NCBI GenBank assembly: GCA_023261605.1
Contig: JAHFOP010000044.1
Span: 1-8,374 of the forward strand
Length of the DNA stretch: 8,374 nucleotides
Source: Candidatus Moraniibacteriota bacterium
Lineage (GTDB): Bacteria > Patescibacteriota > Minisyncoccia > Moranbacterales > UBA2206
Direction: 5' to 3'
Shown here: positions 1 through 6,915 of the stretch, one piece after another
Numbering within the stretch: position 1 is the stretch's first letter
Layout: the number at the start of each line of letters is the position of its first letter
Notes under the pieces: model-generated
Seen by the model: the letters and a program-made list of their open reading frames with translations, nothing else
Database searches by the model: none
What the model was told of the DNA's origin: nothing
Program-made: the position numbers and the translations under genes

Positions 1-6
1 TGCTGA

Positions 7-20
7 ATATTTCGAAATAT
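7..20. repeat. Perfect 14-bp palindrome upstream of murG
   Basis: The sequence ATATTTCGAAATAT is identical to its own reverse complement. It lies about 60 bases before the murG start and next to a candidate -10 element at 33-38. It could be an operator for a dimeric regulator, or the remains of a structure at the end of the upstream gene, which is outside the window. There is no T-tract directly after it, so a terminator is unlikely. The palindrome is certain; any function is not. Confidence 0.4.
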
Positions 21-32
21 GCGAAAACAGGG

Positions 33-71
33 TAGAATTTATTTGCAGTTTTGTTTTATTAATCTTATAAG
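33..71 (+). promoter_or_regulatory. Candidate promoter region of murG
   Basis: Two weak sigma70-like options are visible. One is a -10 TAGAAT at 33-38 with only a poor -35. The other is TTGCAG at 43-48, a 17-base spacer and TATAAG at 66-71. The second would start transcription only a few bases before the murG ATG, giving a nearly leaderless mRNA. That would agree with the lack of any Shine-Dalgarno there. Either could be chance in A/T-rich DNA, and murG may instead be read from an upstream dcw promoter. Confidence 0.25.
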
Positions 72-81
72 ATAAAAATTT

Positions 82-1185
82 ATGCGCATTGTCCTAACTG
101 GCGGTGTGAGTGGCGGGCACATCGTTCCTCTCATTGCCGTGGCCAAAAAAATCAGAGAGAAAAATCCGCAAGTGGAATTTCTTTTCATTGGACCGCAAGG
201 CGAGCTGGAGGTCAAATTGATGGCAGCGGCTGGAATTCCGATTAGAAGCATCGCAACTGGAAAAATGCGGCGATATTTTTCGTGGCTGAACTTTTTGGAT
301 GCCTTCAAGATTCCTTGGGGAATATGCCAGGCGCTTTGGATCTTGCTTTGGTATATGCCGGAGGCGATTTTTTCCAAAGGCGGCAGCTCGTCTTTGCCCG
401 TGGTTTTGGTGGGATGGTTGTATCGTATTCCAGTTATGATTCATGAATCAGATGCCAATCCGGGTCTTGCCAATTCAATATTGGGAAAGTTTTCGCGTCG
501 CGTCGCGGTGTCTTTTTCTTCGGCCGAGCAATATTTTCCATCCGCGCAAGTGGTTTTCACGGGCTCGCCTTTGCGTGAAGATATTGCATCGGGTGATCCG
601 CAAAAAGCTCGCACTCTGTTTTCTTTGACTGAATCCAAAAAAATCATTTTTGTCTGGGGCGGTTCACAAGGCGCGCAGGCAATCAATGATAAGATACTGG
701 ATATATTGCCAGAACTGTTGCATAAATATCAAATCATTCATCAGACGGGCATAAAGAACTTGGAAGCAGTCAAACATAAGGCGGGAGAGCTTGGCATTAA
801 GGCTGGAAGAGAAGGTTATTTTCCTGTGGATTTCATCGGAGAGGAAATGAGAGACATATTGGCTGTGGCGGATTTGGTGATTTCACGCGCTGGGAGCAGT
901 TCAATTTCTGAAATTGCGGCTAATGGTAAACCGGCTATCATCATTCCAATTCAGCATTCGAACAGAGATCATCAAAGAATGAATGCCTACGCGGTGGCCA
1001 AAGTTGGTGGTTGTATTGTCTTGGAAGAGAATAATTTGGGGGTCAACATGCTGAAAGAAAAAATCGATGAAATCATGAATGACGAGGCTTTGAGGACAAA
1101 ATTGTCGACCAATATCAAGAATAACTTTTATCATCCGGAAGCAGCCGACCGAATTGCGTCAGGAGTTTTGGGAATGATAAAATAA
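82..1185 (+). CDS. murG: MurG, lipid II-forming GlcNAc transferase
   Basis: MurG transfers GlcNAc from UDP-GlcNAc to lipid I on the inner face of the membrane, giving lipid II. The protein is 367 residues, a normal GT-B (GT28) length. The N-terminal domain has the Gly-rich loop GGVSGGHIVP (residues 7-16, His13 matching the E. coli His19 position), FSKGG (97-101) and HESDANPG (121-128). The C-terminal donor domain has GGSQGA (193-198), RAGSSSISEIAANGKP (269-284, Glu277 at the UDP-GlcNAc Glu position) and a DHQ..NA segment (296-302). The stretch at about 68-95 is rich in Trp, Leu and Phe and could touch the membrane. Odd points: the first loop is usually GGGTGGH, and HESD replaces the usual HEQN; I recall the latter from CPR homologues. 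The start is the first in-frame ATG, behind AAATTT with no Shine-Dalgarno. murC follows after 83 bases. Confidence 0.95.
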   Translation: MRIVLTGGVSGGHIVPLIAVAKKIREKNPQVEFLFIGPQGELEVKLMAAAGIPIRSIATGKMRRYFSWLNFLDAFKIPWGICQALWILLWYMPEAIFSKGGSSSLPVVLVGWLYRIPVMIHESDANPGLANSILGKFSRRVAVSFSSAEQYFPSAQVVFTGSPLREDIASGDPQKARTLFSLTESKKIIFVWGGSQGAQAINDKILDILPELLHKYQIIHQTGIKNLEAVKHKAGELGIKAGREGYFPVDFIGEEMRDILAVADLVISRAGSSSISEIAANGKPAIIIPIQHSNRDHQRMNAYAVAKVGGCIVLEENNLGVNMLKEKIDEIMNDEALRTKLSTNIKNNFYHPEAADRIASGVLGMIK

Positions 1186-1216
1186 AATTTTCAATTTTCA
1201 AATTCACAATTTTCAA
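1186..1216. repeat. Short degenerate AATTTTCA repeats between murG and murC
   Basis: Exact copies of AATTTTCA lie at 1186-1193, 1193-1200 and 1208-1215, with a shortened copy (AATTCA) at 1201-1206. The array begins directly after the murG stop codon. I recall similar low-complexity intergenic strings from Parcubacteria genomes. There is no stem-loop and T-tract, so this is not a typical intrinsic terminator. It may be a slippage-derived spacer or a dispersed genome repeat. Confidence 0.55.
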
Positions 1217-1240
1217 TGAATTTCCAAGATTATTGAAAAG

Positions 1241-1246
1241 TATAAT
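1241..1246 (+). promoter_or_regulatory. Candidate -10 element for murC
   Basis: A perfect TATAAT sits 22 bases before the murC ATG, which would give a leader of roughly 15 bases. No good TTGACA-like -35 lies 16-18 bases upstream, and there is no extended -10 TG. The element is therefore suggestive only. It would allow murC-murB-hpf to be read separately from murG. Confidence 0.35.
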
Positions 1247-1268
1247 TCACGTTTAAAAGCAGATAATT

Positions 1269-2654
1269 ATGGAGAGTATAAATTTAGACAAAGTTAAAAA
1301 AGTTTATGTTATTGGCATCAAGGGTTCAGGGGTGATTGCCGTGGTGGAGATTTTGCATGCAATGGGAAAAGAAATCACTGGTTCTGACACGGAGGAGAAA
1401 TTTTTCACTGATGAGATTTTGCAAAAATTGGGTATCAATTATACAGAAGGGTTTTCTGTCGACAATCTGCCGAGGGATGCCGATTTGATTTTACGCGCCG
1501 CCAGCTATAACGAAGAAAATAATGTTGAAGTAGCTGAGGCCAAAAGAAGAGGCTTGAAAGTTGTATATTACCCAGAAATATTAGCGGATTTGTTTAATGA
1601 AAAATATGGCGTGGCTGTTTGTGGCACTCATGGAAAAACGACCACCTCAGCAATGCTAGCAACTGTTTTGAAAAAAGCTGGAAAAGATCCGACCGCCGTG
1701 ATTGGTGGGAGAGTCAGGCAGTGGGGTGGCAACGCTATTTTTGGAGAGAGCGAATATTTTGTCATTGAAGCGGATGAATATCAAAATAAATTGGCACTTT
1801 ATGAACCTAAGGGCGTGATTCTAACTAGCCTTGAATTTGATCACCCTGATTTTTATCCAACGCTGGAAGCTTATAAAAAATCTTTCGCAGATTTTATAGG
1901 AAAAATTCCCCAAACTGGATTTTTAATAGCTTGGGGAGACAGTGTGAATACCGATGAAATTGCGAAGAAATGTTCAGGGAAAGTTTTAACCTATGGTTTT
2001 GGCAAGGAGAATGATCTGGTAATTGAAAACTATTCCCTAATAGCCCAAATCCAAAAATTTGAAATATTTTTCTCTGGAGAATCTTGGGGATTTTTTGAAA
2101 CTAAATTAGTAGGCAAGCATAACGCTTTGAATGCAGCTGCTGTTATTGGAACTTGCCATCAATTGGGATTGGATCTGGATGCCGCTCGCGAAGCGCTGTT
2201 TTCTTTCGAAGGCACCACCAGAAGATTCGAATTGATTGGAGAAAGGAATGGAGCCAAACTCATTGATGACTATGGACATCATCCGGAAGAAATCAACCTC
2301 ACTCTCAAAGCGGCCAAAGAAATTTATCCAGACAAAAATATTATTGCCGTTTTTCATCCTCACTCCTATTCTCGCACTGAAGCGTTGCTGCATGATTTTG
2401 CACAAAGTTTTGATGGCGCAGATCAGGTGATTGTACTAGATATCTATGGCAGCGCTCGAGAAAATTCTGGGAAAGTGAGTTCTTCGGACCTAGTTAATTT
2501 AATCAATAAATATAATCGTGATAAGGCTGAATATATTGCCACTATTGATGAGGTAGTGGAATATTTGCAAGATAAAATCGGACCGGACGACATTGTCATC
2601 ACCATCGGCGCGGGGAATGGCTGGGAAGTGGCGGAGAAATTGAAGGAAAAATAA
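1269..2654 (+). CDS. murC: MurC, UDP-MurNAc:L-alanine ligase
   Basis: MurC is the cytoplasmic ATP-dependent ligase that adds the first amino acid, normally L-Ala, to UDP-MurNAc. At 461 residues the length is typical. Domain order is visible: an N-terminal UDP-binding fold with VIGIKGSG (14-21) and TGSD (37-40); the ATPase domain with P-loop GTHGKTTT (119-126), EADEYQNK (167-174) and LEFDHPDFYP (188-197); and a C-terminal Mur ligase domain with GTTRRFE (315-321), DDYGHHPEE (333-341), FHPHSYSRT (362-370) and TIGAGN (445-450). The related recycling enzyme Mpl was considered. FHPHSYSRT matches the MurC FQPHRYTRT pattern, and Mpl instead has a PRSNTMK-like segment, so MurC is preferred. Slightly unusual are GIKGSG for GIGGxGM and EADEYQ for EADESD. 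The ATG follows ATAATT with no Shine-Dalgarno. murB starts 9 bases after the stop. Confidence 0.93.
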   Translation: MESINLDKVKKVYVIGIKGSGVIAVVEILHAMGKEITGSDTEEKFFTDEILQKLGINYTEGFSVDNLPRDADLILRAASYNEENNVEVAEAKRRGLKVVYYPEILADLFNEKYGVAVCGTHGKTTTSAMLATVLKKAGKDPTAVIGGRVRQWGGNAIFGESEYFVIEADEYQNKLALYEPKGVILTSLEFDHPDFYPTLEAYKKSFADFIGKIPQTGFLIAWGDSVNTDEIAKKCSGKVLTYGFGKENDLVIENYSLIAQIQKFEIFFSGESWGFFETKLVGKHNALNAAAVIGTCHQLGLDLDAAREALFSFEGTTRRFELIGERNGAKLIDDYGHHPEEINLTLKAAKEIYPDKNIIAVFHPHSYSRTEALLHDFAQSFDGADQVIVLDIYGSARENSGKVSSSDLVNLINKYNRDKAEYIATIDEVVEYLQDKIGPDDIVITIGAGNGWEVAEKLKEK

Positions 2655-2663
2655 AAAAAATTT

Positions 2664-3602
2664 ATGTTCAATCTTAATATTCAAAAAAACATTCCCCTTG
2701 CGCCGCTGACCACTTTCAAAATTGGTGGACCGGCTAAGTTTTTTGTGGAAGTTTCTTCGGAGGAAGAATTGATTGAAGCTTTGCAATATGCTAGGAATAA
2801 TAATTTACAATTTTTTGTATTAGGCGGGGGAAGTAATATTCTAGTGAGCGATGAAGGTTTCGATGGTTTGGTAATCAAGATAAAATTTATTGAATTTAAT
2901 GTTGATATTGAAAAGAATAAAATTACAGCTGGCGCAGGAGTTCCTCTGTCTAAGGTTGTTAGAGATTCAATAGCAAATAATCTCACAGGGATGGAATGGG
3001 CAGCTGGCATCCCTGGAACAATTGGGGGTGCTATTCGTGGAAACGCGCGAGCCTTCGGTAAAAATACGGGTATGACAATTGAAAGTGTCAGCGTTTTGGA
3101 TATAAACGAAATGAAAGAATATGTGTGTGCAAAGGAAGGATGTCAGTTTGAATATTTTGGAAGCATCTTTAAATTAAAGCCCAATCTTATTATACTATCG
3201 ACGATTATTAAATTGGAAAAAGGAAATAAAGATAAAAGCTGGAGTGAGGCTATGAATATAGTTAAAAAAAGAAACGTTATGCATCCGCAAGAAAGCAGTC
3301 CTGGCTCATTTTTTCTCAATCCAGTTGTTGCTGATGAAAAGTTAAGGATAAAATTCGAGAAAGATACAGGAAAAGTCCTTGGGGATGAAAAAATTCCAGC
3401 TGGTTGGTTGATTGAGGAAGCCGGTCTTAAAGGTAAAAGAATGGGGGGTGTGATGGTGAGCGAAAAGCACGCCAATTTTGTAGTAAATCTAGGAGAGGGG
3501 AAAGCGCAGGAAGTGGTGATGCTGGCCAGTCTCATCAAGATGAAAGTTCGCGACGAATTCGGAGTGCAACTCAAGGAAGAGATTCAATATGTGGGGTTTT
3601 GA
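2664..3602 (+). CDS. murB: MurB, UDP-enolpyruvyl-GlcNAc reductase (with unusual active-site residues)
   Basis: MurB is the FAD enzyme that uses NADPH to reduce UDP-GlcNAc-enolpyruvate to UDP-MurNAc, the substrate of MurC encoded just upstream. It has 312 residues. The FAD domain shows TTFKIGGPA (16-24), LGGGSNILVSDEGFDG (53-68) and GIPGTIGGAIRGNARAFG (115-132). The substrate domain has SPGSFFLNP (212-220), whose Ser215 matches the catalytic Ser229 of E. coli, then IPAGWLIEEAGLKGKRMGG (244-262) and VSEKHANF (265-272). The C-terminal EEIQYVG has Glu306 at the position of E. coli Glu325. Two conserved residues differ. The YRxSxFK motif reads YFGSIFK (164-170), so the Arg matching E. coli Arg159 is Phe165. 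The usual NxGAxG reads NARAFG, putting Arg129 in place of Gly. The frame is intact. The middle of the gene is more A/T-rich than its neighbours. TGA is the stop codon. Confidence 0.92.
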   Translation: MFNLNIQKNIPLAPLTTFKIGGPAKFFVEVSSEEELIEALQYARNNNLQFFVLGGGSNILVSDEGFDGLVIKIKFIEFNVDIEKNKITAGAGVPLSKVVRDSIANNLTGMEWAAGIPGTIGGAIRGNARAFGKNTGMTIESVSVLDINEMKEYVCAKEGCQFEYFGSIFKLKPNLIILSTIIKLEKGNKDKSWSEAMNIVKKRNVMHPQESSPGSFFLNPVVADEKLRIKFEKDTGKVLGDEKIPAGWLIEEAGLKGKRMGGVMVSEKHANFVVNLGEGKAQEVVMLASLIKMKVRDEFGVQLKEEIQYVGF

Positions 3603-3638
3603 GGCTCATTCAGATAATAATTTTTAAATTTCTAATAT

Positions 3639-4010
3639 ATGGAAGAAAAAATTCTTAACTTGCGTCTGTTTTGCAAGAATGTGAAGTTGAATGATCGGAC
3701 AAAGGACTATGTTATAAAAAGAATCCAGAAGATGGAAAAGTTCTTGAAAAAAACGCTTGAGTATGAGGTGGAAATAATGAAAGACAAGAAAGATAAATTT
3801 TATGCGGAACTGATGATCAAGACGCCACATAAGTTGTATCGAGCCACTGAAATAAGTGAAAGCGTGGAAGGATCGATTGATATGGTGGTTGCCGAGATGC
3901 AGCGCCAGATTGTGAGCGAAGTTGAGAAGGCGCGGGATTTGAAGAAGCGAGGTGCTCGTTCTATTAAGAAAAAGATTGTCATAGATTCCGAAGCACGGTT
4001 TAAAAAATAG
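3639..4010 (+). CDS. hpf: Short HPF/RaiA-type ribosome hibernation factor
   Basis: This family (S30AE) binds the 30S decoding centre where tRNA and mRNA would sit, and silences or protects ribosomes in slow growth. The 123-residue protein shows the family's beta-alpha-beta-beta-beta-alpha pattern: strand at about 5-15, helix at about 18-38 (NDRTKDYVIKRIQKMEKFL), strands to about residue 70, and a long helix around SVEGSIDMVVAEMQRQIVSE (75-94). A strongly basic tail follows (KKRGARSIKKK, 102-112). There is no long C-terminal dimerisation domain, so this is a short form. It starts 36 bases after murB without a Shine-Dalgarno and is followed within 10 bases by a terminator, so it is probably the last gene of the murC-murB unit. 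In Bacillus subtilis a member of this family also lies directly before secA. The exact subtype (HPF or YfiA/RaiA) cannot be decided. Confidence 0.85.
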   Translation: MEEKILNLRLFCKNVKLNDRTKDYVIKRIQKMEKFLKKTLEYEVEIMKDKKDKFYAELMIKTPHKLYRATEISESVEGSIDMVVAEMQRQIVSEVEKARDLKKRGARSIKKKIVIDSEARFKK

Positions 4011-4018
4011 TTTTTCTG

Positions 4019-4055
4019 AAAAAGTCCCGCTCCTTTGACGAGTGGGACTTTTTTT
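4019..4055 (+). terminator. Strong intrinsic terminator after hpf
   Basis: AAAGTCCCGCTC (4021-4032) pairs with GAGTGGGACTTT (4040-4051) as a 12-bp stem with one G-U pair and a 7-base loop. Two further A-T pairs extend it at the base. Seven T residues (4049-4055) finish it. The A-run on the left arm could also make it work on the opposite strand. It closes the mur-hpf unit and separates it from secA. Confidence 0.92.
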
Positions 4056-4144
4056 AGTAGAATAGGTTAGTTAACAATAACCATGTAAATAAAGCTAAAG
4101 ATTAGATTTATTAACCTTTAAGTCTTGAATTTTACTTTTTTCTT
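4056..4144 (+). other. A/T-rich leader region before secA
   Basis: This 89-base gap follows the terminator, so it should contain the secA promoter. No convincing -35/-10 pair is seen; TTAACA (4071-4076) with TAAAGA (4096-4101) has too long a spacer. A small inverted repeat, GGTTA (4065-4069) and TAACC (4078-4082), is present, with GTTAAC inside it. Just before the secA ATG the sequence is pyrimidine-rich (TTTACTTTTTTCTT), with no Shine-Dalgarno. Confidence 0.3.
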
Positions 4145-6817
4145 ATGTCTTTTATCAAGAAAATTTTCGGTTCGAATGAAAGGGAAATCGCGAAGTTGGA
4201 TCCAATCGTGCAACAGATAAACTCTTTAGAAGCGGAAATTTTGCCGCTTAGCGATGATGCTTTGAAGGGAAAAACAGTTGAATTCAGAGAGCGCATTGCT
4301 AAAGGAGAATCTCTGGATGACATTTTGCCGGAGGCCTACGCGGTCGTGCGTGAAGCCGCCAAGCGCGTCATTGGTGAGCGTCATTTCGACGTGCAGCTCA
4401 TTGGTGGGATTGTCCTGCATCAAGGCAAAATTGCCGAAATGAAAACCGGAGAAGGCAAGACGCTGACTTCTACTTTGCCGATTTATCTTAATGCTCTCTC
4501 GGGTCTCGGCGTGCACGTGGTGACAATCAATGACTATCTGGCCAGACGTGACTGTAATTGGATGGGTTCCATTTTCAGTTTTTTGGGTATTTCGACCGCT
4601 TGCATCATTCATGACGCGTCATATCTTTATCAGCCAAAAAAAGTTGACGCGGATGAAGCGAGCGTGGAGATGGAAAATTTATCGCCGGTTTCACGGCAGG
4701 AGGCGTATGCAGCGGATATAACCTATGGCACGAATAACGAATTCGGCTTCGATTATCTGCGGGATAATATGGTGCAGAGTTTGGATCAGATGGCGCAACG
4801 AGAACCGAATTTTGCCATTGTGGATGAGGTTGATTCGATTCTCATTGATGAAGCTCGAACTCCACTTATCATCAGTGCGCCGGACTCCGAATCGACCAAG
4901 CAATATCAACAATTCGCGCAATTGGTGCCACGGCTTAAAAAGGGTGATGATTTTGAAGTGGATGAGAAAATGAAATCGGTTTACATCACCGACAATGGAA
5001 TTTCCAAGTTTGAAAATTGGCTGGGCGTGGGCAACATTTATGAAGCCGGTAAAATCAGTTATGTCCATCATTTGGAACAATCTTTGAAGGCGCATGTCAT
5101 TTTTACTCGCGATAAGGATTATGTGGTGAAAGATGGCGAGGTGGTCATTGTGGATGATTTCACGGGGCGCATTATGCCGGGTCGACGCTATAGTGATGGG
5201 TTGCATCAAGCTATTGAAGCCAAAGAAGGCGTAGTGGTGCAAAAAGAATCTCGCACACTGGCCACTATCACTTTCCAGAACTATTTTCGGATGTACAAAA
5301 AATTGTCTGGTATGACGGGTACTGCTTCCACTTCGGCGGAAGAATTTCATAAGGTGTATAGTATCGATGTGATGGAAATTCCCGCCAACAAACCTTTAGC
5401 GAGAAAAGATTTGCCAGATATTGTTTATAAATCAGAAAAAGGCAAGTTTGACGCAATAGTCGAAAAAATTAAAGAAATAAATCAAATTGGACAACCGGTT
5501 TTAGTGGGTACAATTGCCATTGAAAAATCGGAATATTTAAGTGCGCTACTCACGCGCTTCGGAGTGGCTCATCAAGTTTTGAATGCTAAGCAACACGAAA
5601 AAGAAGCACTCATCATCACGAACGCTGGAACGCGCGGGGCGGTGACGATTGCCACTAATATGGCAGGGCGCGGAACGGACATCAAATTGGGCGAAGGAGT
5701 GAAGGAAGCGGGCGGACTGTTTATTTTGGGAACAGAACGCCATGAAGCGCGGCGCATCGACAATCAGTTGCGCGGCCGCGCTGGGCGTCAGGGGGACCCT
5801 GGGGTTTCACAATTCTATGTTTCTTTGGAAGATGAACTGATGCGGCGTTTCGGCGGGGACAAGCTTATAAATATGATGAACACGCTTGGGCTCCCTGAAG
5901 ATCAGCCGATTCAGAACCGAATAATTTCCCGCACGATTGAAAACGCCCAGTCCAAGATTGAAGGGTTCAACTTTGATATCCGAAAACACGTTTTGGACTA
6001 TGATGACATCATGAATAAGCAGCGTGAGATTATCTATAAAAAACGCAAAGAAATTTTAAAAGCCAAGGACGCTAAAAACGAAGTGATGGAATATGTACGG
6101 GAAGAAATTGAGAAACTGGTTTCTTTTCATAGCGCCGAAGATCGGGAAAATTGGAACATGCAAGAAATTTTTGATGGCATTGGAAAAATCATTTCCTTGG
6201 ACAAAGCAGTTAAAAATAAGTTGGATGAGATGAAAAATGCCGGTGCCGAAAACCCGGCGGAAAAAATTGCGGCGGTGACGGAATATCTTTTCGGTCTGGC
6301 TAAGGAGGCCTATAACAAAAAAGAACAGGAAATCGGTGAAGCGAATATGCGTGGCGTTGAACGAGCCATCATTTTTCAGACGATGGACATGATGTGGATG
6401 GATCATTTGGATGAAATCGACTATCTCAGAGAAGGCATTGGTCTTCGCGGCTACGGACAGCGCGATCCCTTGGTGGAATATAAGCGGGAAGCTTTCCATA
6501 TGTTTTCGAGTCTCCTAGATAATATCCACTCTACGATCGTGCATACCATTTTCAAAATCAGCATAGCGGTACCGGAAACAGTGGCTATGAACCAACAGCA
6601 GCCGGAAAATTTGAACTACAGCGGCGGAGAACAAGTCGAACAATTCGGCGCGGCGAAAAACGCTAACGTCAGTAATGCTGAAACTCGAGAACTGTCAGCA
6701 GATGAAAAATCAAAAAAACCCAAGCAGGCACCGATTGTGAATAAAAATAAAGTCGGGCGCAATGACCCATGTCCATGCGGGAGTGGGAAGAAATATAAGA
6801 AGTGTTGTGGGAAGTAG
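4145..6817 (+). CDS. secA: SecA, preprotein translocase ATPase
   Basis: SecA is the motor that pushes unfolded preproteins through SecYEG. The protein has 890 residues, a usual full length. Nucleotide-binding domain 1 holds Walker A TGEGKT (101-106), TYGTNNEFGFDYLRDNM (193-209) and the Walker B region VDEVDSILIDEARTP (226-240). The preprotein cross-linking domain follows to about 370. Domain 2 holds SGMTGTAS (388-395), NMAGRGTDI (505-513) and the arginine-finger segment LRGRAGRQGDPG (542-553). The helical scaffold and wing region ends with MDHLDEIDYLREGIGLRGYG (752-771). A variable linker (about 810-868) leads to a zinc-binding tail with Cys876, Cys878, Cys887 and Cys888. An extra segment of about 25 residues (about 160-186) is inserted in domain 1 compared with typical SecA. 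The start has no Shine-Dalgarno; the stop is TAG. Upstream and downstream elements suggest it is transcribed alone. Confidence 0.97.
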   Translation: MSFIKKIFGSNEREIAKLDPIVQQINSLEAEILPLSDDALKGKTVEFRERIAKGESLDDILPEAYAVVREAAKRVIGERHFDVQLIGGIVLHQGKIAEMKTGEGKTLTSTLPIYLNALSGLGVHVVTINDYLARRDCNWMGSIFSFLGISTACIIHDASYLYQPKKVDADEASVEMENLSPVSRQEAYAADITYGTNNEFGFDYLRDNMVQSLDQMAQREPNFAIVDEVDSILIDEARTPLIISAPDSESTKQYQQFAQLVPRLKKGDDFEVDEKMKSVYITDNGISKFENWLGVGNIYEAGKISYVHHLEQSLKAHVIFTRDKDYVVKDGEVVIVDDFTGRIMPGRRYSDGLHQAIEAKEGVVVQKESRTLATITFQNYFRMYKKLSGMTGTASTSAEEFHKVYSIDVMEIPANKPLARKDLPDIVYKSEKGKFDAIVEKIKEINQIGQPVLVGTIAIEKSEYLSALLTRFGVAHQVLNAKQHEKEALIITNAGTRGAVTIATNMAGRGTDIKLGEGVKEAGGLFILGTERHEARRIDNQLRGRAGRQGDPGVSQFYVSLEDELMRRFGGDKLINMMNTLGLPEDQPIQNRIISRTIENAQSKIEGFNFDIRKHVLDYDDIMNKQREIIYKKRKEILKAKDAKNEVMEYVREEIEKLVSFHSAEDRENWNMQEIFDGIGKIISLDKAVKNKLDEMKNAGAENPAEKIAAVTEYLFGLAKEAYNKKEQEIGEANMRGVERAIIFQTMDMMWMDHLDEIDYLREGIGLRGYGQRDPLVEYKREAFHMFSSLLDNIHSTIVHTIFKISIAVPETVAMNQQQPENLNYSGGEQVEQFGAAKNANVSNAETRELSADEKSKKPKQAPIVNKNKVGRNDPCPCGSGKKYKKCCGK

Positions 6818-6823
6818 GAAGAG

Positions 6824-6852
6824 TTGATTTTTATTTATTTATAATATATAAT
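6824..6852 (+). promoter_or_regulatory. Sigma70-type promoter of the small gene
   Basis: TTGATT (6824-6829), a 17-base spacer and a perfect TATAAT (6847-6852) form the best promoter in the window. A second overlapping TATAAT lies at 6840-6845. Transcription would begin near 6859, leaving a leader of about 68 bases. The -35 begins only 7 bases after the secA stop codon. Confidence 0.65.
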
Positions 6853-6875
6853 TGTTGGAAGAGTTTTGGAGAGGA

Positions 6876-6913
6876 AGGCAGGAGTTCTTTGCCTAAAGGA
6901 ATATTCAAAGGCA
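6876..6913 (+). promoter_or_regulatory. Leader with competing hairpins before the small gene
   Basis: TGCCT (6890-6894) can pair with AGGCA on its left (6876-6880) or with AGGCA on its right (6909-6913), but not with both. The right-hand hairpin ends 2 bases before the Shine-Dalgarno at 6916-6921 and contains the palindrome GAATATTC (6899-6906). This geometry resembles a simple RNA switch or an attenuated leader. The stems are only 5 bp, so chance is a real possibility. No known riboswitch class was recognised. Confidence 0.25.
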
Positions 6914-6915
6914 TT

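Noticed and set aside
2643..2647. AAGGA before murB as a Shine-Dalgarno
   Set aside because: It is about 16 bases from the ATG, too far for normal spacing, and lies inside the last codons of murC (Lys-Glu-Lys).
1269..2654. Mpl (murein peptide ligase) instead of MurC
   Set aside because: The FHPHSYSRT and DDYGHHPEE motifs match MurC, and the Mpl-type PRSNTMK segment is absent. The location beside murG and murB also suits MurC.
3600..3617. Recoding of UGA as glycine, as in some CPR lineages
   Set aside because: murB ends naturally at its UGA after the usual QYVGF-type end; readthrough would add only five residues before TAA. No other gene here has an in-frame UGA, and glycine is encoded by GGN throughout.
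4691..5350. A 219-codon open frame on the minus strand
   Set aside because: It lies wholly opposite secA, whose frame carries unbroken conserved motifs. The frame shows no recognisable domain and is a shadow of secA codon structure.
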